From contig CM114271.1 of assembly GCA_050084515.1 (NCBI GenBank), positions 25,606,001 through 25,670,000 on the forward strand: DNA of 64,000 nt, given 5' to 3'. Source of the stretch: Blasia pusilla. Taxonomy: Eukaryota > Marchantiophyta > Marchantiopsida > Blasiales. The translations under genes and the position numbers were made by a program. Below the pieces are notes generated by a model, which did no database searches, was not told the origin of the DNA, and saw only the letters and a program-made list of their open reading frames with translations. Shown piece by piece: positions 11,701 to 23,900 of the stretch; position 1 is the stretch's first letter, and each line of letters starts with the position of its first letter.

Positions 11701-14315
11701 TTGTTGCACAGGGTCTACCACCTGACACTACACCAGTGGAGAAGGTATGTTCCAATGTCTTACTAGGTGATAGATTGGAACCGGTCGATGGTGTTGTACT
11801 GAAAGGAATTGGTAATTTACTGTGGAATTTGTTAGGTTTACCTTACTAGACACTGTTTGCAGTGAGAAAGTTTTTGGTCACTTACTCACAAACTATTGCG
11901 GATGTAGGTGATGACCCCAAATCCGGAATGCGCTTCACTTGACACGACCATTGTAGATGCACTGCATACAATGCACGATGGCAAATTTTTGCATCTTCCA
12001 GTGGTGGATCGAGGTCAGTATTTGTCTCATTTGTTGAAGTGAAGACTTGTCACTACCTGGCCCCCATACTAATTTTTTATTCCTGGCATGCAGATGGTCT
12101 TGTTGTGGCATGTGTTGACGTTCTGCAGCTCACGCATGGAGCTGTTGCAACAGTATGTCTTTCTGAAACAAAGATGCACCCAACATTGAATGTGTGTGAT
12201 GTATTACAATCTGCGAAATCCTTTTTAAGTGAACACTAGATTAGTCAAATTTTTGTTATATCTGAAAAAATATAACTAAGTAGAGAAAACTAACTGTCTC
12301 AAAATATATCAACCTGAATTGCATTTTTCAGTCAAGTTGCATGGTTGATGTTTCATTGATGACCATGCTTTGAGATCATAATGATATGCAGGGTTTCTTT
12401 TTCTTCATAACCTCTGAGGTTACGTTTCCTCAGAGTACTAAAAATCTGAGTTGTGTGTGAAGGTGGGCAGCAATCAAAACGGTTCTGGTGATGTTGGTGG
12501 TACTATGCTACAGAAGTTTTGGGATTCAGCCTTGGCTTTAGAGCCGCCGGAAGATGATGATGATACTCACAGGTAATTTGCAAGTTTGAATTGATACAAC
12601 TGTTCGGGGAATGTTTGACAGCGCTTTTTTGTTGGGTCTCTTCAGTCAATGCAAAGTTTTCATGTGCCAGTTGAGTTTATTTACTCAGAATATGTGGAAC
12701 AGAGAAGGGAAGCTGTACGGTCAAGAGAAGATTTTTCTGAGGTGTAATTCTGGATGAGAAGGCTTCATGGCATGCACTTCTAGAAGGAAGATTTAAAGAA
12801 TTTCAATACTGAAGGTTCTCCCCCTCTTTTAATGTGATTGTAGTGTGACTGCCAGTGATATATCCGCAAGGCATGCAGCTTCAGATGTCTATGGCTCAGA
12901 AGCTGGTGGTGGACGGCAAAGTTACCCATCCCTTGGGATGGGAAATACTTTTTCTTTCAAGCTGGAGGATCGGAAAGGCCGTGTTCATCGTTTTAATTGT
13001 GGTAAAGTTTGATTGACTCTTCAAGCTATGACATGTTCTGATTAGTAGCTGTGTTGATTTAATCTGGAACATGCCATCGCAAGTTCTTACCTCTTACCTC
13101 CCAGGCAGGCAGGAGTGATTCAAAAGTATATTCAAAATTATATTATGTTATTTCCTTATTTAGAACTGGACAGGTAGATGTGTTCTAGTGTTTCTGAGGT
13201 ATGGACCTGGTTATTGTTCCTGACTAAAACAGGGACAGAGAGTCTTACAGAGCTGATTTCGGCCATAGTACAGCGTGTAGGTGACGATGTGGATGTGACT
13301 CAACTTCCTCACATCATGGTAGGCTATGGGGAGTGCTCTTACCCTGCTTTTCTGGATTGAACAATGTGGTTGGATGGTGTGCATCACCATCAGAGAGAAG
13401 TAATATATCCATCTGCAGAATGAAGATGTGATCTCTAGCTCATGTGGGGGTGACATTTCCTCATCATTTGTTAGTTTTTGCTTTGAAGCCATGCCAGATT
13501 TTTTTGGGGCCTGATGCTAGCCTGTTGATGATGTTGGATCAATCAATAAACTTTTTGTCTGGACTTCTGCAGTATGAAGATGATGAGGGGGATCGAGTAC
13601 TGTTGGGAAGCGATAGTGATCTAGTTGCGGCAGTGAACTTTGCACGGGTATCTGGCTGGAAGGTTAGTTTAGCACTGTCATTTCATTTCAAAAGTGAGTT
13701 CTTTGTAGTTAAAATAGCTCGTATGGTTGGAGTCTTGTCCATGGAGGTTTCACGTCCGTAATCGATTCGTAAATCATCCATTGATAATGTCTTAAAATTA
13801 CTAGGGATGGTTACATAAGACTATGTTGGATATCAGAGTAAACATCTATTTTTTTCTTTCTGATAGTATTTTCTTGCAGGGTTTGAGACTCTTCTTGGAC
13901 TACACGCACCTGCAGACTCTGCGCACTGTAACACAAAAAGTTCCCAAAGGACCTCCCAGAATTGAACACCGTAACTCTGAGCCAGTACATGTGGAAAACG
14001 AGAGCAGCTGGCTAACACCGGTTCATGTTCAGACAGCTATTGTGGCAGCCACAGTTGTAGTTGTTGGTATTTCTCTTGCAGTGTACCTGAAAAGGTCTAA
14101 CTAGATTTTTGTTGCAGGGTCTAAGACTTTATCTGGACCTTCACCACTTTGCACCAAAAAAATTCCGCAAAGGTGTGATAGTGTACTCACGTGAAGAAAA
14201 TTGGAATCTAAAGCATGCAGCTGCAGCGGCAGCAGTTGCACTACCTGTTATGGGTCTTATTGTATATCTGTGGAAGTCTAAAGCAGACATGCCTCCACCC
14301 AAATGGGGTAAGTGA
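8783..14315 (+). CDS. CBSCBSPB: CBS- and PB1-domain protein (CBSCBSPB family), 14 exons with two alternative last exons
   Basis: Four CBS domains, which usually sense adenosine nucleotides, precede a PB1 interaction domain and a C-terminal membrane anchor, as in plant CBSCBSPB proteins of about 550 residues. Exons: 8783-8940, 10001-10169, 10344-10476, 10768-10938, 11118-11196, 11393-11506, 11678-11744, 11908-12013, 12094-12152, 12463-12572, 12844-13001, 13233-13318, 13573-13662, then either 13880-14104 or 14118-14315. All phases agree, giving 574 or 565 residues. The basic, low-complexity N-terminus (about 55 residues) leads into RTVKRLRLSKAL. CBS pair 1 spans about 60-195 (with KFRHLPVVENGEV) and pair 2 about 232-350 (with KFLHLPVVDRDGLV). 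PB1 starts near residue 423 and carries an acidic OPCA motif, YEDDEGDRVLLGSDSDL. Exact function and ligand are not established for this family. The exon 1/2 junction is the least certain: donor at 8941 with acceptor at 10000 was chosen because it restores frame. Confidence 0.92.
13880..14104 (+). other. Alternative last exon A of the CBSCBSPB gene (tail A)
   Basis: Preceded by the acceptor TTTTCTTGCAG and in phase 0 with the donor after 13662. It encodes GLRLFLDYTH, which completes the last PB1 strand, then a Ser/Pro/Glu linker, a hydrophobic segment (IVAATVVVVGISLAVYLKR) and a stop three residues later. The layout is that of a tail-anchored protein with a very short basic tail. Confidence 0.85.
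14118..14315 (+). other. Alternative last exon B of the CBSCBSPB gene (tail B)
   Basis: Begins only 13 bases after the stop of exon A, behind its own acceptor TTTTTGTTGCAG, also in phase 0. It encodes GLRLYLDLHH, equivalent to the start of exon A. A basic linker follows (KKFRKG, then REENWNLKH), then an alanine-rich hydrophobic segment (AAAAAAVALPVMGLIVYLW), a 12-residue Lys/Pro-containing tail and TGA. A consensus donor, GTAAGT, overlaps the end at 14308-14313, so a further spliced extension is possible but not shown. Confidence 0.8.
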
Positions 14316-17300
14316 TCATGTCACATTTGTACTGGATCCACATGATGAGTTTTAGCAGATAACACAGTTATTGTTCAGTACCCGTTGAACTGGTCCTGAT
14401 AACTTATCCTAATTCAAGCAAGATGTCGTTCTGCTTTGACTCACACATATCTGATTATGTGCGATTTGGTGATTTCCTGGGTTGAGTTGACAAGCAAAAG
14501 CAGGGCACTGTATTCTTTGCCATAATTACAATACAACTCATCAGTAATCTATCTCCTTGTGAAGAGATTGTTTGCTTGAAGTTTATTGACTGGACAACTT
14601 TTTGTACATACAAGGTGAGCATATGAGAAAGGAGTCGGCATAATGTCATTGTTGGTGGAAGGGACTCATTTTAAGCCCGTTTTGTGCAAGTAAGTGTCCC
14701 GAATGGATGTCGGATTTTGACTGTAGAGTAAGTCTCATGAGACTCTGGATGGCATAGGTGGCATCTAGACACAGAGAAAATTATCTGAAGTGGGAGGAAC
14801 TGAAATGCCAGGTTTTTGTCACAGTATATAAGAACATTAGGCTACATCTGTGTGTAAGCATCGATCCTACAGGTGCATGTGGAAATCTGGCACAGCAGGT
14901 AACAACAAAGCCTGTGGATAAGGACGCCTCCTGCATATAGCTATTGGCCTTGATGGCACAAATCTTGAAGCCCTGACCACCCACCATTGAATTAAGTACC
15001 AGTGACAAACAGTAGTTATCTTAGGCAGCCAACCACTATCAAGAAGAGAGAGAATTTACAGTAGAGAGGGCACTCGGGATGAAGAATCATTTGGAGTTTG
15101 GGTGCTGGAGAATACTATATTTTCTGAAGTTAACTGTATACTCAAGTGAAATTGTGGAAATGTCCTCATCAAATCTTTAGGAAATTTTGAACTTTTGATG
15201 ACCTCCCTCCTTATCAAACTCGGCGTTTGGATTGCCAGAGTAGTTTTGAAGCCAAACAAAATCTGACATCTGGTGAAATTGCGTGGTATTATGTTGTCTC
15301 CCATGTCTGGAAGAGTGTAAGTGGCCTATACTTCTATATCGGGAGCTACGTAGGACATCCACTCTCAACCTCACGAGTAATTACTGAAGCACTCAACTAA
15401 ATAGACGACATTCAATCCACACTCTCTCACTAAGACGTGTGTTGTGCGGCAACAAGTGGCGTGGTGCAGAAAATATACTATTGTCTTATCATTTCATCGA
15501 CAAGACATATCTTCAACTCTGGGGAATTGTGGGTATTGGGCAGTTATTTGGGATATTGGGTTTTGTGAAGATGTTGAGAGCATCGTTGATGTATGGGTTT
15601 AGGGAACACAATATCTTCAGAGTTTTATATCAACAAAAAATTTCTTTGAATTTTTTCAACTCGATGACTTTTACAGGTCGATCGGCGGGAGGGTTGTGTT
15701 CCATTTAAAGTCCGGACTCTCTCAGCGCTACTGTCCAGGATAAACATCTGTCTATTTAACCTGTTTTGCGCTTTGTCCATAACTCGAGAAAGGCCACACA
15801 AAAAGGATTTAGGATTTACGGAAAGAGAACTTTATATGAAAAGATCAAATGATCTTGTACACATGTTCGATAAAGGGTTTTGCATAATGCCACTCATGTG
15901 AAGAGTAAGGGTTAGGATAGGCCAATCATACGAACTTCCCGGATGTTGAGTAACGTCAAAATTGCCTCCTTATCCTAATAAGTAATCACCTTAACATTGG
16001 AGAGGTGAGCCGCAAGAAGCAAAACCAAGTGCGGAGCAAAGACGGAAGTATACGACCTTTCTCTAGGTAAAGGAAAAGTAAATCCGGATCAAAGACGGAA
16101 GTAATGGAAGGGTTAGGGTTAAGTAAAGTGATATGAAGGGAACAAATTTACATTGAAGAATAGCAGAAAGTTACCTCTACATACTGCGGTGTCACATTTC
16201 GATTTGTTTTGCCGTCCCGATCAGAAGTGGATTGAAAAAAAGGTGCGGAATCTTTATATCAAAATAAATTGGGCAACACATTTGTCCACTTTTTTAATCC
16301 AATTTTTATGTTACTAGGCTAAGCAGTAAGAAGTCTTTCAAAAGGTTACGCAAGCACTTTCTAGATTTTCAGTGTGAAGGAGAGGCCAATCTTTAGAAGA
16401 AAAGACTCTAAAGTTTATTGAAGCTTTATTTTTAAAGTATCCTCGATCTTTCAATTACAATATGGGTAAAATTAGAAATGATGGAATCATCGTATACACC
16501 ACATGCAATGTATGGACTCATCTTATTTCTTTTGCACTAGAGGTAATGTTACATTTCACCCTTCCTAGGTATGGAAAACATGCAATTCACTTAAAAATTA
16601 CTTTCCATCCATACTAGTCCCTACTTCCTCATTGCACTATAGATCAATTTAGTGTCAAACTTTCATGAAAACGTCAATGCATGGATTGATGGACTATTAG
16701 ACTAATGTCCAAGTCTCCCACCTTTTGACATGATAGAATAAGGAATAAGATCTAATATGGAACAATCATAAAGAAGCCTCTTGACTTGCATATGTGTATC
16801 TCTTTCCTTGCCATAACATAATCGGATTGATTGATACATGAATACATAATACAAAATGATTAATAATGGACTAGGATGAGTTCACATTCGCCTAATAACC
16901 AAAAGTCCTTCATAACCATATAATCTCAAGCTTAACATTAGACCATATAATTGCAACCTTATATCACTTGAAATTTCCATACTTCAATTCTCATATGATG
17001 TTGGCTACACCAACATCCACAAATTGCGATGTAGCCTCATGGGTATCCATCTTACAGAGGGAGTTGGTGCCAATAAGAGACCATCGCAGAGAGCGTGCTG
17101 ATTGACAATGGTTGGTGGAGGCATAAAGTTTGTCTTTGATGTCAAACGGACCTTACTCCTTCTGTAAGAGTAGAGAGGAAGCATTCTAACATGCCTTTGT
17201 AAGTATCTCTTACCTCTCAATGCCCATGGAATGTAGGGTTAGTTAGGAAGCATTTTAGAAGGATTAGTTGACTTTGTAGGAGCCTTATGTAATTTATGAG

Positions 17301-17697
17301 GGTTTCTTGACTTTTGAAGTTGTGGATGATGTGCGATGGGGTTGAAAGACCCAAGAGGGGATGTTTTTCCATTAGGATGTCCTAACATCAATGGTAAGTT
17401 CTTAAAACTCTTGTATTCATGTAGTCTCTTCCATTTAGTTATTCCTAGTAAAGATACTAATTCCACATCTTGTGTTTAGTGCAATATGATATGCCACACC
17501 TTGATGAGCCTGAGATGGAGGAGGAGTGGTGATGGGTAAGTTTGCCAACATTGATCAGATTGGATCCCTACCTTTACCATCTTGGATCTGCTTGTTGGAG
17601 GAGACGACCATTCAAGTGATGGCTACAATGAGTTTGAGAAGGACTAGGAGATCTACTTTATTGCACGTCTAGCCTCTTCAAGACAAAGTAGGATGTT

Positions 17698-17833
17698 CTT
17701 GAAAACAAACTCACACTGAACTTATTATCACAATGGATACACACCTACTATTTGCGAGTTCAACTCGCAATTGGATTGTAGTGCATCCACAACATTGCAA
17801 AAATTTGTGAGTTCAGTGTGAGTTTGTTACAAG
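17698..17833. repeat. Foldback / MITE-like inverted repeat
   Basis: A 19-bp arm (aacaaactcacactgaact, 17704-17722) is perfectly inverted at 17810-17828. With mismatches the arms extend outward to about 25 bp. The interior also contains imperfect inverted similarity and a GCGAGTTcAACTCGC palindrome, so the whole 136 bp can fold into one hairpin. Confidence 0.8.
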
Positions 17834-19371
17834 CCTATTGCCACCCAAGTATGAGCCTATTGTGACTACACTGCAAGTATAATAAAATGGGACTTTTTGT
17901 GCCATGCTAATGACCAATAAAATTCTCAATTTTACAAGTGCCATACTTATGAAGTTGTGATTGAGCTATGGCCACATTACAACTAAGATGCGGAATTTAG
18001 GACTTGATGGTCACAAACTTTCCAACGCCTCTTTAATAATTCACCCCAAAACATCTTGGGTTTAGCCGCCATGACCTCAAATGTGGAGAGCCCCCAAATG
18101 CCTAATAACATTCCAAGCTAGGTATTGTCACAAATAACTAAGTTTGCAAGGCCCGCGCTAGTGGGGTCCCAACAAGCAAATCATGATGGCAGATTAAAGG
18201 TCGAGACCTTGGTGTGACCCACCAAAGTTGAAACACAGACAAACTATTTAGAACACTAGAAAGGACGACCATACATACCGTGGAAATAACACTTGTCAAG
18301 ATGAGGGTATGCCTTTAGATTAACCTTGGAAGAGAAAGGATGTAGCCACTCGTGGGGATGGGGCGAGGAAAGAAAGGTGTACGACTCTTGAGGCAAGTTC
18401 TAAGGCAAGGGTGAGCAACAAGGAAGACGAGATTAGTCAAGACGGGTGAGACGGCATGAGAATAATCATGAAATATAAAGGACCGAAAGACAACCATGAG
18501 ACATCCAATGGGGGGAGTCAAGACATGTGCTAGTCACGAGACACACAAAACCCAAAGTGAGGTTTTAAAATAAGTTTGGGGAAGTGAAGAGGGGTAAAAT
18601 ATGCCAAGAGACTCCCCGTAGCCATCTTGGGGATTAGCTAGTTAAACTCGTGGTGAACAAGATGGTAACCACGTTTGGGTTGTGGACCAAAACTGAGGGC
18701 TTGAGATGAAGGATGGAAGAACTGGGTTTACTCTAGAGAACCTCATAAGTACCTATTAGGGATGGAGTTTATCTTGCGAATAAACATCGCTAGACAATCC
18801 ACATCGTTGGTTACATCTACACACCACACAACATCGATCTTCCCAACACACGGATCGATCCACCCATAAAAAAATATACTCACGCAAATACATCTAGATC
18901 TCACTACAAAATCAGAGTAAAAATAACTCACAGGGCCAAAAATTCCACTCCTAAATCTACATTGGCATATCGACGCTAGCACCCTAGTTCCTACATACAC
19001 AAGCAAAAGAGGCGCTCCTAAAGCCCAACATGAGAAAGATGGCTTGGGAAATCCATCTCTCCCTCTCTTATAGCCTTGGGAAGAGCCAAAAGCCTCTTCC
19101 CCCAAAAATAGCCATCCCACCAGTAACCTGCGTGCACATGTTATTGGTTGATCCTAGGTTTTTACTTATAATGTCATCACCCGTTCTCTCTGGGCCCCTT
19201 AGCAGACTCATGTTAGTTATTTTGACCCGGTCAATAGGTCACCTAGTCGCCAAAGACAAAAATAGGGAAATCGCCAGAAACAATACTCGCGACACAATGG
19301 ACGTGTCTCCAACCTCATCCGACATCTTAGGATGAAGTTACATCCGTACAACCCGCTTACCCTCTATGACG

Positions 19372-19419
19372 TCAGCGTGGTAGAACTCTATGACGTCAGC
19401 ATGGTAGAACAATGATTAA
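19372..19419. repeat. Two 24-bp tandem units each with a TGACGTCA core
   Basis: The 24-bp unit beginning ctctatgacgtcagc is directly repeated with one base difference. Each copy contains the palindrome TGACGTCA, a binding core of plant bZIP (TGA-type) factors. No gene lies close downstream on the + strand until the AATF gene about 1.5 kb away. Confidence 0.85.
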
Positions 19420-20732
19420 CAACTTAAGGTATTAATCATTGCGCTCTAATTTAGGAGAGCAACTTAGGGAGATTAGTTGAGGCTTGGGGAAAAGACTTTA
19501 TAGGGAGATGGTTTGCACCTCAAGGATTGCAATCGTTTAGTGCTTATTACCTATAGAGTGAGTGACTGATTGGGTTTTTGAGACATAATCTAACTACTAA
19601 GACTTACACTCATAATCTTAAGGTTATCATCTCTTTGTGGGCTAGCAAGGAAGAGTAGAGGTTAAACTCTACGGCAAGTAGGTTGTAACATATTTGGATC
19701 CTAAGTCTTGTAGGACTTGAGCCCTTCTTAAGTTCCACCCTATGTTTGGTCATGCTCTCTCAGGTTATAATGTGATAATTCAAGATTCCCTTTTTAACTC
19801 GCATCTCGGTTTCGCAATTTATGTCTTGCTTGTGAGACTTCAACATGTTTTGATTATAGTGGAAATCGGATAGAGTTTTGATATTCCACGTTGGCACGTG
19901 TTTGGTTATGAGGGTTAGGACAATGCCAAATTTCAAATGCATGTAACTTGAAGGGATATGGAAGAGCGGAAAATGTTAAATCCATCAACTTTATGAATGG
20001 ACGCCAAATATTTGAGGGAGCGTGCACTACTACCTACTCGAGTATGAAGGAATGTATTAGCATAGAGTTGTGCATCCTAAATTAGATGATATGGTCCCTA
20101 AGATGCTCTTAGCTAAAACGATGGTGGTAAGAAGGAAATGAAAGTAGAAAGACATTCTACCAATTAATCAATTATACCTTGCCACAAGAATGATTGGATA
20201 TATCTCAGTGTAGTTCCCATTATATATGGTAAATGGTAAATGAATCAAGCCCTTAGGATCTAAATGGTCAAAAGACAAAAAATTTATCATAAGTAATATA
20301 GTACATGAGGAAAAGATCTTAGAGTCCTAATCCCAACTCATGCCTAAAGCACTCATGCAATGAATAATGATATCCAAAGCAAAACAACCTAAATAATACG
20401 ACGTTAATTATACTAAAGAATATCAATTTTCCACATCAATTTTATGAGTTAGTCTAATCTTATCTAAATTTAATATTTAAAACATGTTACAACCACATGT
20501 TCTTAACACTCAAAATTTCTTATATTATATAATACCAAAATTTTATAAAATTATCTCACCATTAGAAGAAATAATTTTAAATGATGGAAAACAAAAGGAT
20601 AACTCTAGATGAGAACTCCCACGCACACGTCGCCAGAACTGTGGAGTTCGTCGGCGATGTCGGATTCGCCGCCGGTGAAGGGACGAACTTCCCCCCGAGC
20701 ACCAAACACGGCGTCGCCGGCTTTGGAGGGTT

Positions 20733-20778
20733 AACTAACTCAACCCAACCAACTAACTCAACCCAACCAACTAACTCG
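20733..20778. repeat. 18-bp tandem repeat upstream of the AATF gene
   Basis: Units of aactaactcaacccaacc occur two and a half times in tandem about 170 bp upstream of the AATF start codon, within its probable promoter or 5' leader. Confidence 0.85.
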
Positions 20779-20952
20779 GCTGTCACGCTAGTTTATGTTT
20801 CACCGGTGTAAACCTCGGGATACGAAGTTTCTCTGTCTAATCTCCTGTCGGTTTCACGCGGGGATGTCACAATTAGGGCTCGATTGAAAGAGGGAAGGAA
20901 CTCAAGTTCGGTGATCGGAGTCTCGGAGTGCGAACACTCGGAGTTCACAACG

Positions 20953-23900
20953 ATGGATGAATTCGAGGTCGATTCGAGCGACGAAGATGGAAGTTATGGG
21001 ATGGAAGATTCGAAGCACGAAATCTCGCCGACCATGGACGATTCCGGACGCCTGCGGCTACGGGCTGATATCACGCTGGACGGGCCGGATTATGCGGGGA
21101 GAAGAAGTAGTCGAAAGCAAGTTCTGGGAGACGCGTTTTCGACCGAGAATGATTTGGATGAGAGTGGATTGGAGCAATTGAACTTGAATAGCAAGCTAGA
21201 AGCCCTGTATTCAGAGGGACGCTCCGACGAGGACGAGGATGATGAACTCGTAGGTGTTTGGCTGTGTTGGAGGCGAAATGAAGTGTTGTAGGTATTCTTC
21301 AATTCTGTCTTGTTAATCTTTTGTTCGTGCCTAGCCTTATCTAATTGAATCCTTCTACTATTTCAGAGTCGGAAGTGGCAGTTGAATGCCGGACAGGATG
21401 ATGAACTGGCGGCTTTGAGTAGAGAGTACGAGAAGCTCCGAGAACAAGAAGTGTAAGGTGCTTCTGGAGCGTCAATTTCTCTTCTCATTTGAATTTTCTT
21501 CAATTATTTCCATAGGTGTGGATTCTGCTGTAGAAGACCAATGCCACAACGAATTGACAACTTCTGAATGCCTTCCGCTTGCTCAGAGAGGTACTTCAGA
21601 ATCTAAAAGTCGAACAAGGTGACAATCATCGCAAGGGGCAGGCTGTGCAGCACCAAAAGGTGTGGAAAGAATGCTTCCCTTTCATGTCCTCGAGCTGCAG
21701 ATTGTTGGTGCAAATGTCTCTCAAGCCAAGTTTGAAAGATGTTGACTTTTTTTAAATAACGAGGTTTATCCACATTGGCTTAATTTCCATGCGCAAGCGT
21801 GCAGGGCTGTTTTTCTTCTCAACAATTGTGGATGCTCAGCTGTTACAATAAATTTCTCATCATTTACCGAGAGTTGACGTGTTTCTTTAGCGTAGCTGGG
21901 TTAGACATCGTAGTTGAAATCCTCATCGCTTCTCATAATTCTCATTTGTGGCAGAATCTATGGGACAAAGGCTTAGAGGCTCGGATATCCCTGCAGAAAA
22001 TACTGTCTGTTGCAAACAGACTTCCAAAGGTGCCCTTTGTTTCTCTGTGAAAATGATCTGTGCTGCACCATTTTCCTTAGTACTAGTAAGAGAAAACGTT
22101 TGATTGGGCGTTTTGATGTAACAAGTGTTTTTATGTAGAGTTTTTTTCATCTGAGATTTATTAGATAGCAACTTCACTTTCTCCTTATGTACAAACACAT
22201 CTGTCAGGAGATGGCTACTTCTAGACATACTCATAAGTGTGCAAGTCTTTAATTACTCTTGCTTGGTGACTACAGACCCAGGCCAAGGCAACATTTTGTG
22301 GAGATGACATCAACATTGAAGATGCATATTCAAAGCTGACAGAATCCGCAACTTTGACTCTGGATTGTTTTCTGGCTTTAGAAAGGGTAAAGTAAATCGT
22401 ACACTTGGATAAATTGCTCATGTCCACCAAAGTGGCCCCTTATTCTTCGTGCAGCACATATGGAGGTTGCCAGTCATTTTATGGTATTTGGAAGTTTGCC
22501 GAATGTCCCAGGTGCAGGCCCAGGTGCTTGCACCAATGTTGTGGATACATACTACAGGATTACTTCTGAATTGTAGATAAAAAAGTGCTGCCCTGCTCGT
22601 AATCTTGATTGGTGGGTGATGTGTGCTATTTTTTTGATCGTAGTTTGTTTCCTTGACAGGCCCTGATTGAGCAAAACAGTGTCGTAATGAACTGTTTGCA
22701 AGCACAAAAAACGGTGGGCATTCATGTTCCTTGCTTGTGCTGTATTTCATGGATTCTTGATGAAACTGAATTCAATAAGAGATAGGGAGTTTGTAGTTGA
22801 ATATTAATGGATGGTAATTATATGTTACAGCTAGTGGGAAGAGAGAAGCACTCAGGGACCCAAATGAAGAGACTGATCTGGATGTGGTAGATAAGACTTG
22901 GGAAAAAATGGACCAAGTATACTCCAGGTATGGTCATCTCTTTCATCCTTGTTGTATGCTGCTGAGGATATATACATGTTCTGAATGTGGATGAGCCTGT
23001 TCTCATTTTGGTCAGGCATCTAGTGTGGAAGCTTGGTAGACTTTGACTCCAAGAATCTGTTTCTGTGTATTTTTCAAATCCTGCTGTCATCTGAGGTCTG
23101 CCAGAATGGATCTCAAGGGGATTGTTGAACAACCTGACCAAGGAGGAAATGTTGTCTCGTCAGAGTTGTGCCATTTCGGGACAATGCTTTGGATCGGTGG
23201 CAACGCAAGACACAACTCAATACTGGAGCTGTTGCTAAAGGGAGACTACGTGCATTTAATCAGGTATAGGTTTATGCTATGGTGCACAAGTACAGTGTCT
23301 CCTTAAGCATAGCAGATGACAGGATGTGTGTCATCTTTTCAGGTGAAACTGTAGGAGGCTGCATAAGATTTATTTTGGTCTTGTTAAGGGTGTTGGGAGC
23401 TTTTCCTTTGATTTTGTTGAATATGGTAGTCTCCAATAACGTGAATGGTGTCTACTGAACTCTTTGAGAATCACTTTTGATGGTTATATTGATCTCTTTG
23501 TTGCATCAGAGCATATCCCAACAAATAGTAACAACTATGAGAGACACATCTCGACTTGTGAAAGGAATGAGAATAAAACAGTCAAGTATTCATATTCTCG
23601 GTGAGGTAAGACTTCTTTATTACACCTGTAGATGTTCGATCTTCTTGTTAAAGTATGCATCAAACATGGCTTTGTCTGGAAGTGTAAACAATAACTGCTT
23701 TAGCTGGTTGCAGCCTTTTGGAAATGGAGCTGACCAACTTCGGAGTAATGGGGATAGCATCACGAGTCCTGCTCCCAATGGAACATCTGTAGAGGTTCAA
23801 GAGGATGAGGGAGACCCAGAGACTTTCGACGACTCAGAATTCTATCAGAAGCTGCTTCATGAATTCTTAGAACTAGCTGATCCAAATATGCAAGGTCAGC

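Larger units (their letters stand above)
14316..20580. other. Long intergenic stretch, no recognisable gene
   Basis: The first few hundred bases are probably the 3' untranslated region of the CBSCBSPB gene. The rest is AT-rich with short open frames that match nothing I know, the longest being 125 codons on the minus strand at 18743-19120. It contains a foldback element (17698-17833) and a duplicated TGACGTCA block (19372-19419), listed separately. Confidence 0.5.

Noticed and set aside
18743-19120. 125-codon minus-strand ORF
   Set aside because: Aromatic- and Cys-rich with no recognisable motif, no flanking exons and AT-rich degenerate surroundings; chance is likelier than a gene.
20884-20952. 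N-terminal extension of the AATF frame
   Set aside because: It would need a TTG start. The first in-frame ATG (20953) begins the acidic N-terminus typical of the family.
21511-21640. Alternative AATF exon in another frame after the acceptor at about 21516
   Set aside because: No reading-frame-compatible junction to exon 2 exists. The acceptor at 21586 restores the conserved LQNLKVEQGDNHRKGQAV region instead.
23049-23163. Extra AATF coding sequence before 23164
   Set aside because: The long open frame here is out of phase with the conserved FRDNALDRWQRKTQL. The acceptor at 23163 joins exactly in phase with the donor at 22927.
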